NCBI RefSeq assembly: GCF_030400225.1
Contig: NZ_VJYB01000014.1
Location: 1-40,287 of the forward strand
Reading direction: 5' to 3'
DNA from: Lactobacillus sp. UCMA15818
GTDB lineage: Bacteria > Bacillota > Bacilli > Lactobacillales > Lactobacillaceae
DNA length: 40,287 bases
Part shown: in pieces, positions 15,704-24,300 of the stretch
How positions within the stretch are numbered: the first letter of the stretch is position 1
Layout: each line of letters begins with the position of its first letter
The notes under the pieces: generated by a model
Databases searched by the model: none
Told to the model about the DNA's origin: nothing
The model's input: the letters and a program-made list of their open reading frames with translations, nothing else
Program-made: the position numbers and the translations under genes

Positions 15704-15781
15704 TTTAAAAACTATGAAAAGATTAGCCTTAGTAAAATCTGACTATTTAAACACATTGAATTGATTCACATAATATATCAA

Positions 15782-16594
15782 CTAGTCACCATTAACAATG
15801 GCTGCTTTTCCTTGAGAATACTTTGTTACTCCTCTACCGGCATCCCTATTATAAATAGATTTTCCAGCAATAAGATCATCTAACGTACCAATTTTTGAGC
15901 TTTCAGAGTAGAATCCATCTAGAAGCCCTAGTTTTTGAAATACAGCTTGTTTATATGCAATCTCTGCATTCCATTCAGCAGTATCAACAATTGCCAGCGC
16001 TTGATGCACAGCAGATAGGCCATCCATCACTTCACCTTTTTTCCCAACTGTAGCCAAAATACCATGGCTATCAAGTAAGTACAAATGCATTAATCCAGCA
16101 TCACCAAGCTCACGAATTTTATCACTAACAAGTTCGGCAAGCGGTTCGGAACAATTTGGTTCATAGTCCAACGTTTCAATTCTTTTAAGCTTTTGAGTTG
16201 CCTCAGTAACATTGGGTTCATTCAGACCACTAGTTGCCCAAAACATATTGTTCTTTGCATGAGAATGAAACACCGCACGAATATCGGGATTAGCATCATA
16301 AACTCCTTCATGAAGATTAATCTCACGAGTTAGTTTACCTTCACCTGCAATAACTTCACGAGTATGGGGTTCAACGACCAAAATTTGTTCTGGACTTAAC
16401 TCACCAAGATAAGCTTGTGACATCATGGTTGGAGTCATAATAATATAATCTTTACCATCATTATCCTTAACTTTAAATGAAAAATTCCCCCCCGCAATAT
16501 TGGTATCATTACGACTCATAGTGATATTGACAATCTTTGCCAAATCTTCACGTTCATGTTCAAAAATAATACGACCATCCGGTGCATTAACCAT
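15782..16594 (-). CDS. Class II (zinc) aldolase/adducin-family sugar-phosphate aldolase
   Basis: A 270-residue enzyme of the fuculose-1-phosphate aldolase / ribulose-5-phosphate epimerase superfamily. The zinc ligands are His110 and His112 in FHSHAKNN and His177 in LLDSHGIL; the catalytic acid is Glu91 in LTREINLH, and GGNFS matches the phosphate-binding GNxS loop. It is longer than FucA (about 215 residues), with an extended C-terminus. In this operon it probably cleaves a phosphorylated ketose into DHAP and an aldehyde, but an epimerase role cannot be excluded. It is the last gene, 2 bases after the small membrane protein, with AAGGAAGG inside that gene's end. Confidence 0.8.
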   Translation of the reverse strand: MVNAPDGRIIFEHEREDLAKIVNITMSRNDTNIAGGNFSFKVKDNDGKDYIIMTPTMMSQAYLGELSPEQILVVEPHTREVIAGEGKLTREINLHEGVYDANPDIRAVFHSHAKNNMFWATSGLNEPNVTEATQKLKRIETLDYEPNCSEPLAELVSDKIRELGDAGLMHLYLLDSHGILATVGKKGEVMDGLSAVHQALAIVDTAEWNAEIAYKQAVFQKLGLLDGFYSESSKIGTLDDLIAGKSIYNRDAGRGVTKYSQGKAAIVNGD

Positions 16595-16596
16595 AA

Positions 16597-16839
16597 TTAA
16601 TTACCTTCCTTTTCATGTTTATTTAAAATTACGTGGGAATCTATAAGCTCCTGCATAATAGCTTTGCGTTTTCTTTTACCCTCTGCAAATAAAGGATGCG
16701 ACCCATAGCGCTTAATAAGCAGTCCCAAAATAATAACAAATATATTAATCCAATATTGCTGTGTTGTAATAGCCAAAACAAATAGTATAAATGTTAAAAA
16801 GCTTACTGCTGTCCAAAAATTTTTTAACTTTTTTGTCAT
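16597..16839 (-). CDS. Small two-helix membrane protein in the PTS operon
   Basis: An 80-residue protein I do not recognise. It has two hydrophobic segments (residues ~11-27 and ~30-43) followed by a basic, helical tail (GKRKRKAIMQELIDSH). The ATG at 16839 follows GAGGGTGG. It lies between the IIC gene (26 bases away) and the aldolase gene (2 bases), so it is certainly co-transcribed. It might assist or regulate the permease; nothing in the sequence shows how. Confidence 0.75.
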   Translation of the reverse strand: MTKKLKNFWTAVSFLTFILFVLAITTQQYWINIFVIILGLLIKRYGSHPLFAEGKRKRKAIMQELIDSHVILNKHEKEGN

Positions 16840-16865
16840 CTTGCCACCCTCTTCAATTTAAACAA

Positions 16866-18251
16866 TTAACTAACTGTTGCATTTTCCGTAGGTTTTTTAG
16901 TTGACGAAGTTTCATATTTTTTTCTAGGAATAGGATCCTTTTTGAATGACTGATATACAATCCAAAATAATGCTAATAATGCCACTAATCCTATCCAGGC
17001 CAAAATGTTACCATTAAAAGCTTTACTCATCAGAAAGCGAAGATCAGGTGCTTCAATGGAACTCCACGAAACAGAACTTCCTTTGGGAACATTTACAGCG
17101 CCTGTATTAACTGCTAGTTTAGTAAATACATTGGTAAAGTAAGAACTACCATATAAAAATAATGGTTCATAGATGACACCAAGTACAAGCATACGTAGTA
17201 AATTGCCACCAGTTAATAATAAGCCACCAACACCAAGACAATAATTTATAACTCCACCAATTGGAAGTACCTGATTGCCTGGAAGAACAGCTGCATAAAT
17301 GATACTTATAGGGATCAAGATAACCATGGTAACCCACAATTCAGTACTCTGACCCAACACAGGCCAATCAAGACCAATCACAAAATCCCGACCCTTAAAT
17401 CGATTCTTCATAAAATTACTCATCGTAGTACCAAATGGTGTTAATGAATCCATGAAAAATTTCGCCATTACTGGGAAGATGGCCATGACAGCTCCTACGG
17501 TAATAGCTAAGCTCAAGGCATTAGCTATTTGATAACGACCAGCAAGTCCAATAATTAATCCAATGAGGGAACCCATAACAACTGGTTCTGACAAAATGCC
17601 AATCTTCTTCTTCAATGTTTTTGCATCCCACTGATGGTTAAATATAGGGATGAAATCCATTAGCTTATTTACTGGCCACATAAGAATTGCAGTAAATGCC
17701 TCAATATGCGGAACTGTAATACCTGGGTAACCCAACATATCCTCAATTTCTTTGCTCCACATATCGCCAAGTTTCAAACTAATTACAGCTTGAATTGCCC
17801 CTGCAACGAAGGCCCAGATATAACTACCAGTCGCAAAATAAATCATATATCCAGTAAGCGCTAAGCCCCAAACATTCCACATATCAGCATTCACAACGTT
17901 TGTGGTTTTCGTAATCAGCATAATTAGATTTACACCAATTTCAATTGCAAAAAAAGCAAAGGCAAAGGTCCAGGCCCAAGTAATAGCCGAAGCTCCAGTC
18001 CATCCAAAATCAATAGCAGGTAAATTAATTCCAGTATTCTTTGCTAAAGCCTTGGATGCTGGCGTCACAACTGTAACCAATTGGTTAATAGCCATACTCA
18101 TACCGATAAATCCAACACCCAAATACAATCCAGAAAGAATAGCTTTAGATGTTTTCATGCCAAAAAGCAAACCTAAAATCATAATCAGTATAGAAATAAC
18201 AACTGATGGGCCTGGTGATAAAATTGCTTGAATAATGCTATTCAGATTCAT
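16866..18251 (-). CDS. PTS galactitol-family transporter, EIIC component
   Basis: A 461-residue membrane permease of the Gat family. It begins NSIIQAILSPGPSVVISILIM and includes LSGLYLGVGFIGMSMAINQL, typical of GatC/SgcC. About ten or more membrane segments are visible, ending in a basic tail. It transports a sugar or polyol that is phosphorylated by the IIB partner. The gene follows the IIB gene by 14 bases, and AAAGGAG is 9 bases before the ATG. Gat-family members take galactitol, pentitols or ketoses, so the name does not fix the substrate. Confidence 0.9.
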   Translation of the reverse strand: MNLNSIIQAILSPGPSVVISILIMILGLLFGMKTSKAILSGLYLGVGFIGMSMAINQLVTVVTPASKALAKNTGINLPAIDFGWTGASAITWAWTFAFAFFAIEIGVNLIMLITKTTNVVNADMWNVWGLALTGYMIYFATGSYIWAFVAGAIQAVISLKLGDMWSKEIEDMLGYPGITVPHIEAFTAILMWPVNKLMDFIPIFNHQWDAKTLKKKIGILSEPVVMGSLIGLIIGLAGRYQIANALSLAITVGAVMAIFPVMAKFFMDSLTPFGTTMSNFMKNRFKGRDFVIGLDWPVLGQSTELWVTMVILIPISIIYAAVLPGNQVLPIGGVINYCLGVGGLLLTGGNLLRMLVLGVIYEPLFLYGSSYFTNVFTKLAVNTGAVNVPKGSSVSWSSIEAPDLRFLMSKAFNGNILAWIGLVALLALFWIVYQSFKKDPIPRKKYETSSTKKPTENATVS

Positions 18252-18265
18252 ATGTTTTCACTCCT

Positions 18266-18601
18266 TTATTGAGCTGGCTTTTTAACTGCTGCTTTTACAG
18301 CAACAAGAACTTTTGCATTTGCTTCGTCCTCACCTATGCCTGTTAGCCATGGAACTCCAACAATTTCAATGACATTGTTAGCTTTTATAGTTTCACGTAG
18401 ATCATCATCAGCTGGCGCAATACCGACATACACAATAATGTTTGGATTAGAATCAATGCGAGATTTTGCCGTCTCCACCGGATGCGGTTCAGCTTGCGCC
18501 ACATCATCAAACCCTTTATCTGTCAAAAAATCATTAATCTTATTGGCAACTTGTGGACTAGTAGCAACACCAGAACCACAACATACTAGAATCGTTATCA
18601 T
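18266..18601 (-). CDS. PTS galactitol-family EIIB component
   Basis: A 111-residue phosphocarrier. It opens MITILVCCGSGVATSPQVA; the phosphorylated Cys is most likely Cys8 just before GSGVATS, as in GatB. It receives phosphate from the IIA protein (18626) and passes it to the incoming substrate. The preceding Cys7 doubles the residue, a small oddity. The gene sits 24 bases after IIA, with GGGGAG upstream of the ATG. Confidence 0.9.
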   Translation of the reverse strand: MITILVCCGSGVATSPQVANKINDFLTDKGFDDVAQAEPHPVETAKSRIDSNPNIIVYVGIAPADDDLRETIKANNVIEIVGVPWLTGIGEDEANAKVLVAVKAAVKKPAQ

Positions 18602-18625
18602 TTTAATCTCCCCTATCTAATTGTT

Positions 18626-19096
18626 TTATACAGTTACTTGTACAAATTTATTAACCAAAAGCGCTATCATTTCTTCAGGAGTAACAACTTTTTTAAAATT
18701 AGTAATAAATATCTCATCTTTAAAGGCTGCAATAATCGATGACAAAAGCCCCACTTGTTTTTTTGGCTCTTTAATTCCAAGAAACAAAAAATAGCAAGCC
18801 TTCATTTCTTTGGAATCACCCATCTGCTTCCAATTAAGTGATTGTGTATTTCTAACTACATAAATAAATGGCTTGCAAATATATTGCGGATCAACATGCG
18901 GCAAAGCTAATTCAATATTAGGAAACACTAATCCAGTTGGATAATTAACTTCTCTCTCTTTTACCCCCTCTATATACCCCTCATTTACAAAACCTTTCTC
19001 TTGTACATCTCGGCCAACAAAGTCGAACAATTGATCTGCAGACTTTGCACGAACTTGTAAATTCATAAGATCCTTGTTAAACATAGATTCATACAT
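18626..19096 (-). CDS. PTS EIIA component (GatA/NtrX-type fold)
   Basis: A 156-residue phosphocarrier of the mannitol/fructose/galactitol IIA fold. The active His67 is in IELALPHVDP, and GYIEGVKEREVNYPTGL is the family's second conserved block. The frame could begin at an ATG at 19123, but the ATG at 19096 is behind a full AGGAGG with 7-base spacing and is chosen. It is the first gene of the PTS operon, whose promoter carries a cre site at 19160-19174. Confidence 0.9.
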   Translation of the reverse strand: MYESMFNKDLMNLQVRAKSADQLFDFVGRDVQEKGFVNEGYIEGVKEREVNYPTGLVFPNIELALPHVDPQYICKPFIYVVRNTQSLNWKQMGDSKEMKACYFLFLGIKEPKKQVGLLSSIIAAFKDEIFITNFKKVVTPEEMIALLVNKFVQVTV

Positions 19097-19158
19097 TTTG
19101 AATCCTCCTTTCTTTTTGTTCATCTTTTACAAAAATGTTTATCTTTGTTACATTTTAT

Positions 19159-19187
19159 ATTGTAAACGCTTTCTCTTAACTAGTCAA
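19159..19187 (-). promoter_or_regulatory. Promoter of the PTS operon with overlapping cre site
   Basis: Minus strand: TTGACT (19187-19182), 17 bases, TACAAT (19164-19159). The plus-strand reading of 19160-19174, TTGTAAACGCTTTCT, is a very good match to the CcpA cre consensus and covers the -10 and part of the spacer. Repression by CcpA in the presence of preferred sugars is therefore expected. The motif ATATTGTAAAC (19157-19167) recurs at 19255-19265 and, inverted, near 19308; these are candidate DeoR operators. Confidence 0.75.
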
Positions 19188-19294
19188 CACTTTTTATTTT
19201 TTGAATTAAATAACTGTTTATCCACTGAAGTCAGAGTATTTAAGAAATATTATATATTGTAAACAAGTTACCCATCTTTAATAATCGAACATAC

Positions 19295-19323
19295 TTGAAC
19301 ATTTATGTTTTACATATTATAAT
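19295..19323 (+). promoter_or_regulatory. Promoter of the deoR-type gene
   Basis: TTGAAC (19295-19300), 17 bases, TATAAT (19318-19323), close to consensus. GTTTTACATAT inside the spacer is the inverse-like form of the ATATTGTAAAC motif seen twice upstream, so the regulator may control its own gene. Confidence 0.7.
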
Positions 19324-19346
19324 TAATAAAGGTTAGGAGGAAACAT

Positions 19347-20108
19347 ATGCTTAAACAAGATAGACAACGTATTATAATGGCTTTGCTTAATTCATCCAAT
19401 ACTAGTTCTATGACAACTGTCGATATTGCCAAACAAGTAAAAGTCGCTCCTATGACAATTCGTAGAGATTTGAAAGAACTATCAGATATTGGTCTTCTTA
19501 CAAGAATTTATGGTGGTGCAAGTCTAATTGTTGAAAAAACTACAACTGAAAAACGTGAATTGCAAAAAAGTGCCAAGCGTGAAATTGGTTACGAAATAGC
19601 AAGACTTGTAAAACCCAAAATGACCATTTATCTTGGTGCTGGAACGACAGTTTTTGCAAGTTTAGATTTTTTACCTAAGAATGAAATGGTCCAATATATA
19701 ACTAATTCTGATTTAGCCTTTCATTATTTAGTTAATAAAGATATGGATGTCGTACTTACTGGTGGGGCATATCACAAAACCACAAATGAGTTTGTTGGAA
19801 CTATCGCTGAAAATTCCTTAAGCAACTATGTTTTTGATATTGCATTCATTAGTACTAATGGAATTTGGGAAAACAGCGCTACTACCTCTCATTTTTCTGA
19901 AGGTAATGTTCAAAAAGCAGCAATATCTAGATCCAAACACGTTTATGTTGTATGTGATCATACAAAATTTGGTAAAGCAGATAGATTTAGTTTTTTATCG
20001 CTTAATGATGCAACTGGTATAATCACAGATTCAGGTATACCTACAGCGGATTTAAAATACTACAGCCAATTTTCAAACATCATTGTAAGAAAGAAGAGAA
20101 AAAAATGA
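19347..20108 (+). CDS. DeoR-family sugar-operon regulator
   Basis: A 253-residue regulator. The N-terminal DeoR helix-turn-helix is clear: STVDIAKQ-type segment (TVDIAKQVKVAPMTIRRDL) and wing GLLTRIYGGA. The C-terminal domain is the sugar-phosphate-binding fold (IYLGAGTTVFASL, FVGTIAENSL, CDHTKFGKADRFSF). AGGAGG lies just before the ATG. It is divergent from the PTS operon and overlaps the kinase gene by 4 bases (ATGA), so it should sense a phosphorylated intermediate of this pathway and control both transcripts. Confidence 0.9.
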   Translation: MLKQDRQRIIMALLNSSNTSSMTTVDIAKQVKVAPMTIRRDLKELSDIGLLTRIYGGASLIVEKTTTEKRELQKSAKREIGYEIARLVKPKMTIYLGAGTTVFASLDFLPKNEMVQYITNSDLAFHYLVNKDMDVVLTGGAYHKTTNEFVGTIAENSLSNYVFDIAFISTNGIWENSATTSHFSEGNVQKAAISRSKHVYVVCDHTKFGKADRFSFLSLNDATGIITDSGIPTADLKYYSQFSNIIVRKKRKK

Positions 20109-21097
20109 TATTAACCATTACAACTAATCCATCTCTTGATATTATTTACCGTACTAAAACTTTCTCAATCGGAGTAACTAATCGTGAAACAAGTCATCAG
20201 AAAGTTGTAGGCGGGAAAGGTATCAATGCAGCTCGTGTTGTTTCAACATTAAATGGATCAAAAAAAAGCAGCGTTATAGCTACTGGATTTGTGGAAACTG
20301 ATGGGTATGATATGTTTGAAAAAGAAATGTATGATTACCAAATAACAGATAAATTCATTAAAATACCTGGTAAAATTCGTTATTGTTATCAGATTTATGA
20401 TCAAGATAAGAGAAAAACTGAATTAAATGAAATCGGGACCCAAGTTTCGTATGAATCTTCCAACTCTTTGCTTCAACAAATAAGCACTCTCAAAAACCTA
20501 ACAGCTGTCTCTATAAATGGCTCTATTGCATCTGGACTCCCCCAAAATTACTATTCCTTACTAATAGAAAAAATACGTACAACTGCCCCAAATGCAAAAA
20601 TCATTTTAGACACTTCTGGTTCAGCCTTACATGAGACCTTAAAGAGTACAAGTAAACCTGATATTATCAAGCCAAATAACGCTGAATTATCTGATCTTCT
20701 TGGCTATAGAATTGAGGAAAACCCTAATTCAGCACTAAAAGCCCTGCAAGATAAACAACTGGAGGGAATACCTATGGTTGTCGTCTCACTAGGGGCAACA
20801 GGAGCCGTTGTTAAAATACAGCATGGTAATAATCCTGACTTTTATTTTGTAAAAACACGCGCACTAGATGCAAAAAATACTCAAGGAGCTGGCGACTCAA
20901 CGGTAGGAGGCATGCTTTATGCAATTGATCAAGATTTGAGTAACTTGCAAATAATTAAGTACGGTATGGCCGCTGGAATGGCTAATGTTATTGAGCAAAA
21001 AACAGGTTATATAAATACTGAAGATGTAAGTGCATTTGTGGAAGATGATTCGCAAATCATTATACAAAAAATTAATTTATCTGAAATGCCTAAATAA
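20105..21097 (+). CDS. PfkB-family 1-phosphofructokinase / tagatose-6-phosphate kinase-like
   Basis: A 330-residue sugar-phosphate kinase. It opens with MILTITTNPSLDIIY, the LacC/FruK start; GGKGINAARV (36-45) is the first PfkB signature and NTQGAGDSTVGG the second, with the catalytic base Asp264. This subgroup phosphorylates ketose phosphates to bisphosphates. The start overlaps the deoR stop (ATGA). Together with the aldolase and Gat-type PTS it suggests import as a monophosphate, then either a second phosphorylation before cleavage or phosphorylation of a side product. The exact sugar is unknown. Confidence 0.88.
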   Translation: MILTITTNPSLDIIYRTKTFSIGVTNRETSHQKVVGGKGINAARVVSTLNGSKKSSVIATGFVETDGYDMFEKEMYDYQITDKFIKIPGKIRYCYQIYDQDKRKTELNEIGTQVSYESSNSLLQQISTLKNLTAVSINGSIASGLPQNYYSLLIEKIRTTAPNAKIILDTSGSALHETLKSTSKPDIIKPNNAELSDLLGYRIEENPNSALKALQDKQLEGIPMVVVSLGATGAVVKIQHGNNPDFYFVKTRALDAKNTQGAGDSTVGGMLYAIDQDLSNLQIIKYGMAAGMANVIEQKTGYINTEDVSAFVEDDSQIIIQKINLSEMPK

Positions 21098-21105
21098 CAA
21101 TTCAC

Positions 21106-21163
21106 TAGGAATTAGATGGAAGATTTAACTTAGAGAACACGTTTATTTGAATTGATAAATGGG
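21106..21163 (-). repeat. Degenerate fragment of the palindromic repeat family
   Basis: The plus-strand text TTAGATGGAAGATTTAAC, then AGAGAACACGTTTATTTGAA and TAAATGGG, follows copy A (3578-3628) base by base with scattered changes. Only one arm is left. Confidence 0.55.
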
Positions 21164-21174
21164 TTAAGATTAGT

Positions 21175-21216
21175 TTGGACATTAATTAATGAAAATCAAT
21201 TAATGTCCAATTTTTT
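21175..21216 (+). terminator. Terminator after the kinase gene
   Basis: TTGGACATTAATT (from 21175) pairs with AATTAATGTCCAA (21198-21210), followed by six T. It ends the deoR-kinase transcript. Confidence 0.85.
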
Positions 21217-21236
21217 ATTTAACGTATTAACTACTC

Positions 21237-21276
21237 AAAAAACTGGCATCGGTTATTCACCAATGCCAGTTTTTTA
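21237..21276. terminator. Second, bidirectional terminator
   Basis: AAAAAACTGGCAT pairs with ATGCCAGTTTTTT around CGGTTATTCACCA. It has T-runs on both strands and lies between the kinase and adhesin genes, which converge. Confidence 0.85.
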
Positions 21277-21374
21277 TATAAGAGTACTACAGTTTAAAAT
21301 AAGTCATATTCATTACTACTTATTTTTGTCATTATCTACCTCTATAGCCCCTAATATCGTTTTATATTTCAAAT

Positions 21375-24300
21375 CTAGCTTTTGAATCTTCTAAAAAATG
21401 CAACTAGAGCAATTAAAACAATTACTAAACTGCCCATTATTGATAACCAAATTCCAGACTCATATCCAGTTTGTGGTAACCCAAATTTATTCTTATCATT
21501 AGTCTGCTGCTTATTTGAATTATTAGTATTATTTTGATTAGTTGCTGGTAGATTCTCAGGATAATCTTTTACTGTCAGATTAACTAATTTATTAGTATTT
21601 TGAAATTCGACAGTAAACGGTATCTGTTTGGAACTCAGCTTATATCCCTTTGGTGCACGTATTTCAATAAAGTAATAATTTCCTGGTTTCAAATTATCAA
21701 CTTTGATTTGTCCCTTACCATCAGTTGTCAAGCCACTCGCAATCTTTGTTCCATCTGCTTTATACAGGTCAAAAACCGCTCCAGCTAGGACTTTACCAGT
21801 ATTCCCATCTTTCTTCGTTAAAACAACTGAGCCAGTTTTTTCTGCGTTTTTCACTGAAATAGTTGCTACCTTAGTCGTCGTTTGTAATTCAACAACAAAG
21901 CTATATTTAGTGTCTTTATTAAAATCATATCCGGCTGGGGCTGCGGTTTCCTTAAAGTAATAATTTCCTGGTTTCAGACTATCAACTTTAATTTGTCCCT
22001 TGCTATCAGTTGTCAAATCACTCGCAATATTTGTTCCATCTGCTTTATACAGATCGAAGGTTGCTCCAGCTAAGGCCTTGCCAGTGTCACCATCGGTCTT
22101 TGTCAAAATAACTGAACCAGTTTTTTCTGCATTTTCTGCAGATACAACTGCCACCTTGGCTGTTGTTTGTAATTCAACGATGAATCCATAATGCGTGTCT
22201 TTATTAAAATCATACCCGGCTGGCGCTGCGGTTTCAACAAAGTAATAATTCCCTGGTTTCAAACTATCAACTTTAATTTGTCCCTTGCTGTCAGTTGTCA
22301 AACCACTCACAACCCTTGTCCCATCTGCTTTATACAGGTCGAAAGTTGCTCCAGCTAAGACTTTACCAGTATCACTATCAGTCTTGGTTAAGAGAACTGA
22401 ACCAGTTGTTTCTGCATTTGCCGCTGAAACAGTCGCAACTTGCGCTGTCGACTGGAACACAACAGTGAAATTCTTCTTACTACTATCGAGCTCATATCCC
22501 GCTGGGGCTTTAGTCTCAACAAAGTAATAATCGCCTGGTTTCAAGCTATCAACTTTAATTTGTCCATTGCTGTCAGTTGTCAAATCACTCGCAATCTTTG
22601 TTCCATCTGCATTGTATAAATCAAAAGTTGCACCGGCTAGTGTCTTCCCAGTATCACTATCCGTCTTCGTTAAAACAACTGAACCAGTTTTTTCTGCATT
22701 TGCTGCCGAAACAGTTGCCACCTTGGCTATTGTTTGTAATTCAACAGTGAAGCCATAATGTGTATCCTTATTGAAATCATAGCCAGCTGGGGCTGCAGTT
22801 TCAACAAAGTAATAATTTCCTGGTTTCAGGCCATCAACTTTAATTTGTCCATTGCTGTCAGTTGTCAAATCACTCGTAATCTTTGTTCCATCCGCCTTAT
22901 ACAGGTCGAATGTCGCTCCAGCTAAAGCTTTACCAGTATCACTATCGGTCTTGGTTAAGAGAACTGAACCAGTTGTTTCTGCATTTGATGCTGAAACAGT
23001 CGCGACTTGAGCTGTCGACTGGAATATAACAGTGAAGCTCTTCTTACTACTATCAAGATCATATCCGGCTGGTGCTTTAGTCTCAACAAAGTAATAATCT
23101 CCTGGTTTTAACCCATTGGCTTTAATTTGTCCGTTGCTGTCAGTCGTTAAATCACTTTTGACCTTTGTTCCGTCCGCTTTATATAAATCAAAAGTTGCAC
23201 CGGCTAATGTCTTCCCAGTATCACTATCGGTCTTGGTCAAAATAACTGAACCGGTTGTTTCTGCATTTGCCGCTGAAACAGTTGCTACCTTGGTTGTTGT
23301 CTGTAATTCAACAGTGAAGCTCTTCTTACTACTATCAAGATCATATCCTGCAGGTGCTGCTGTTTCGACGAAATAATAATTTCCTGGTTTCAAATTATCA
23401 TAAGTGAGCTGTCCGTTACTGTCAGTTGTCAAACCACTCACAACCCTTGTCCCATCTGCCTTGTACAGGTCGAAGGTTGCTCCAGCCAACGGTTGATTGG
23501 TATCACTATCGGTCTTGGTCAAAACAACTGAACCGGTTGTTTCTGTATTTCCTACTGAAACAGTTGCTACCTTGGTTGTTGTCTGTAATTCAACAGTAAA
23601 ATCATAATGTGTGTCTTTATTGAAATCGTATCCCGCTGGAGCTGCAGTTTCAACAAAGTAATAGCTTCCTGGTTTCAAATTATCATAGGTAAGCTGTCCC
23701 TTGCTATCGGTTGTCAACCCACTTGCAACTTTGGTTCCATCCGCCTTATACAGATCAAATGTTGCTCCGGCCAACGGTAGATTAGTATCACTATCGGTCT
23801 TCGTCAGAATGACTGAACCAGTCTTTTCAGCATCACTAATACTAATTTTTTGCTGAATATTACCGCCATCAATTGTGAATGGCTTCTGGGTTGTATCCAG
23901 TTCATAACCTGCAGGTGCGTCTGTTTCAACTACATAGTATTTACCAGCATTCAAACCTGAATAGCTGATTTCTCCATTTTGATCAGTCGTCAACCCTGAT
24001 TTGACTAACGTTCCATCGTCTTTGTAAAGGCTAAAAACTGCACCGGTTAACGGTTTGGCAGTATCACTATCGGTCTTTTGAATCGTGATCTTTCCTTTTT
24101 CATTAGTAATCGACTGAATGACTTGATTAGCAGCATTAGCATCACTATAGTTGACAGTGATTTCTTTACCACTCGCCAAAGCTGATGAGATCACATAACC
24201 ATCTGGCGCTGAAGTCTCAACTAAAATATATTTACCTGATTTTAAATTATTCCATTGCAATTGGCCATCAGAATCAGTTGTTCCTGAGCGCAACAGTTGC

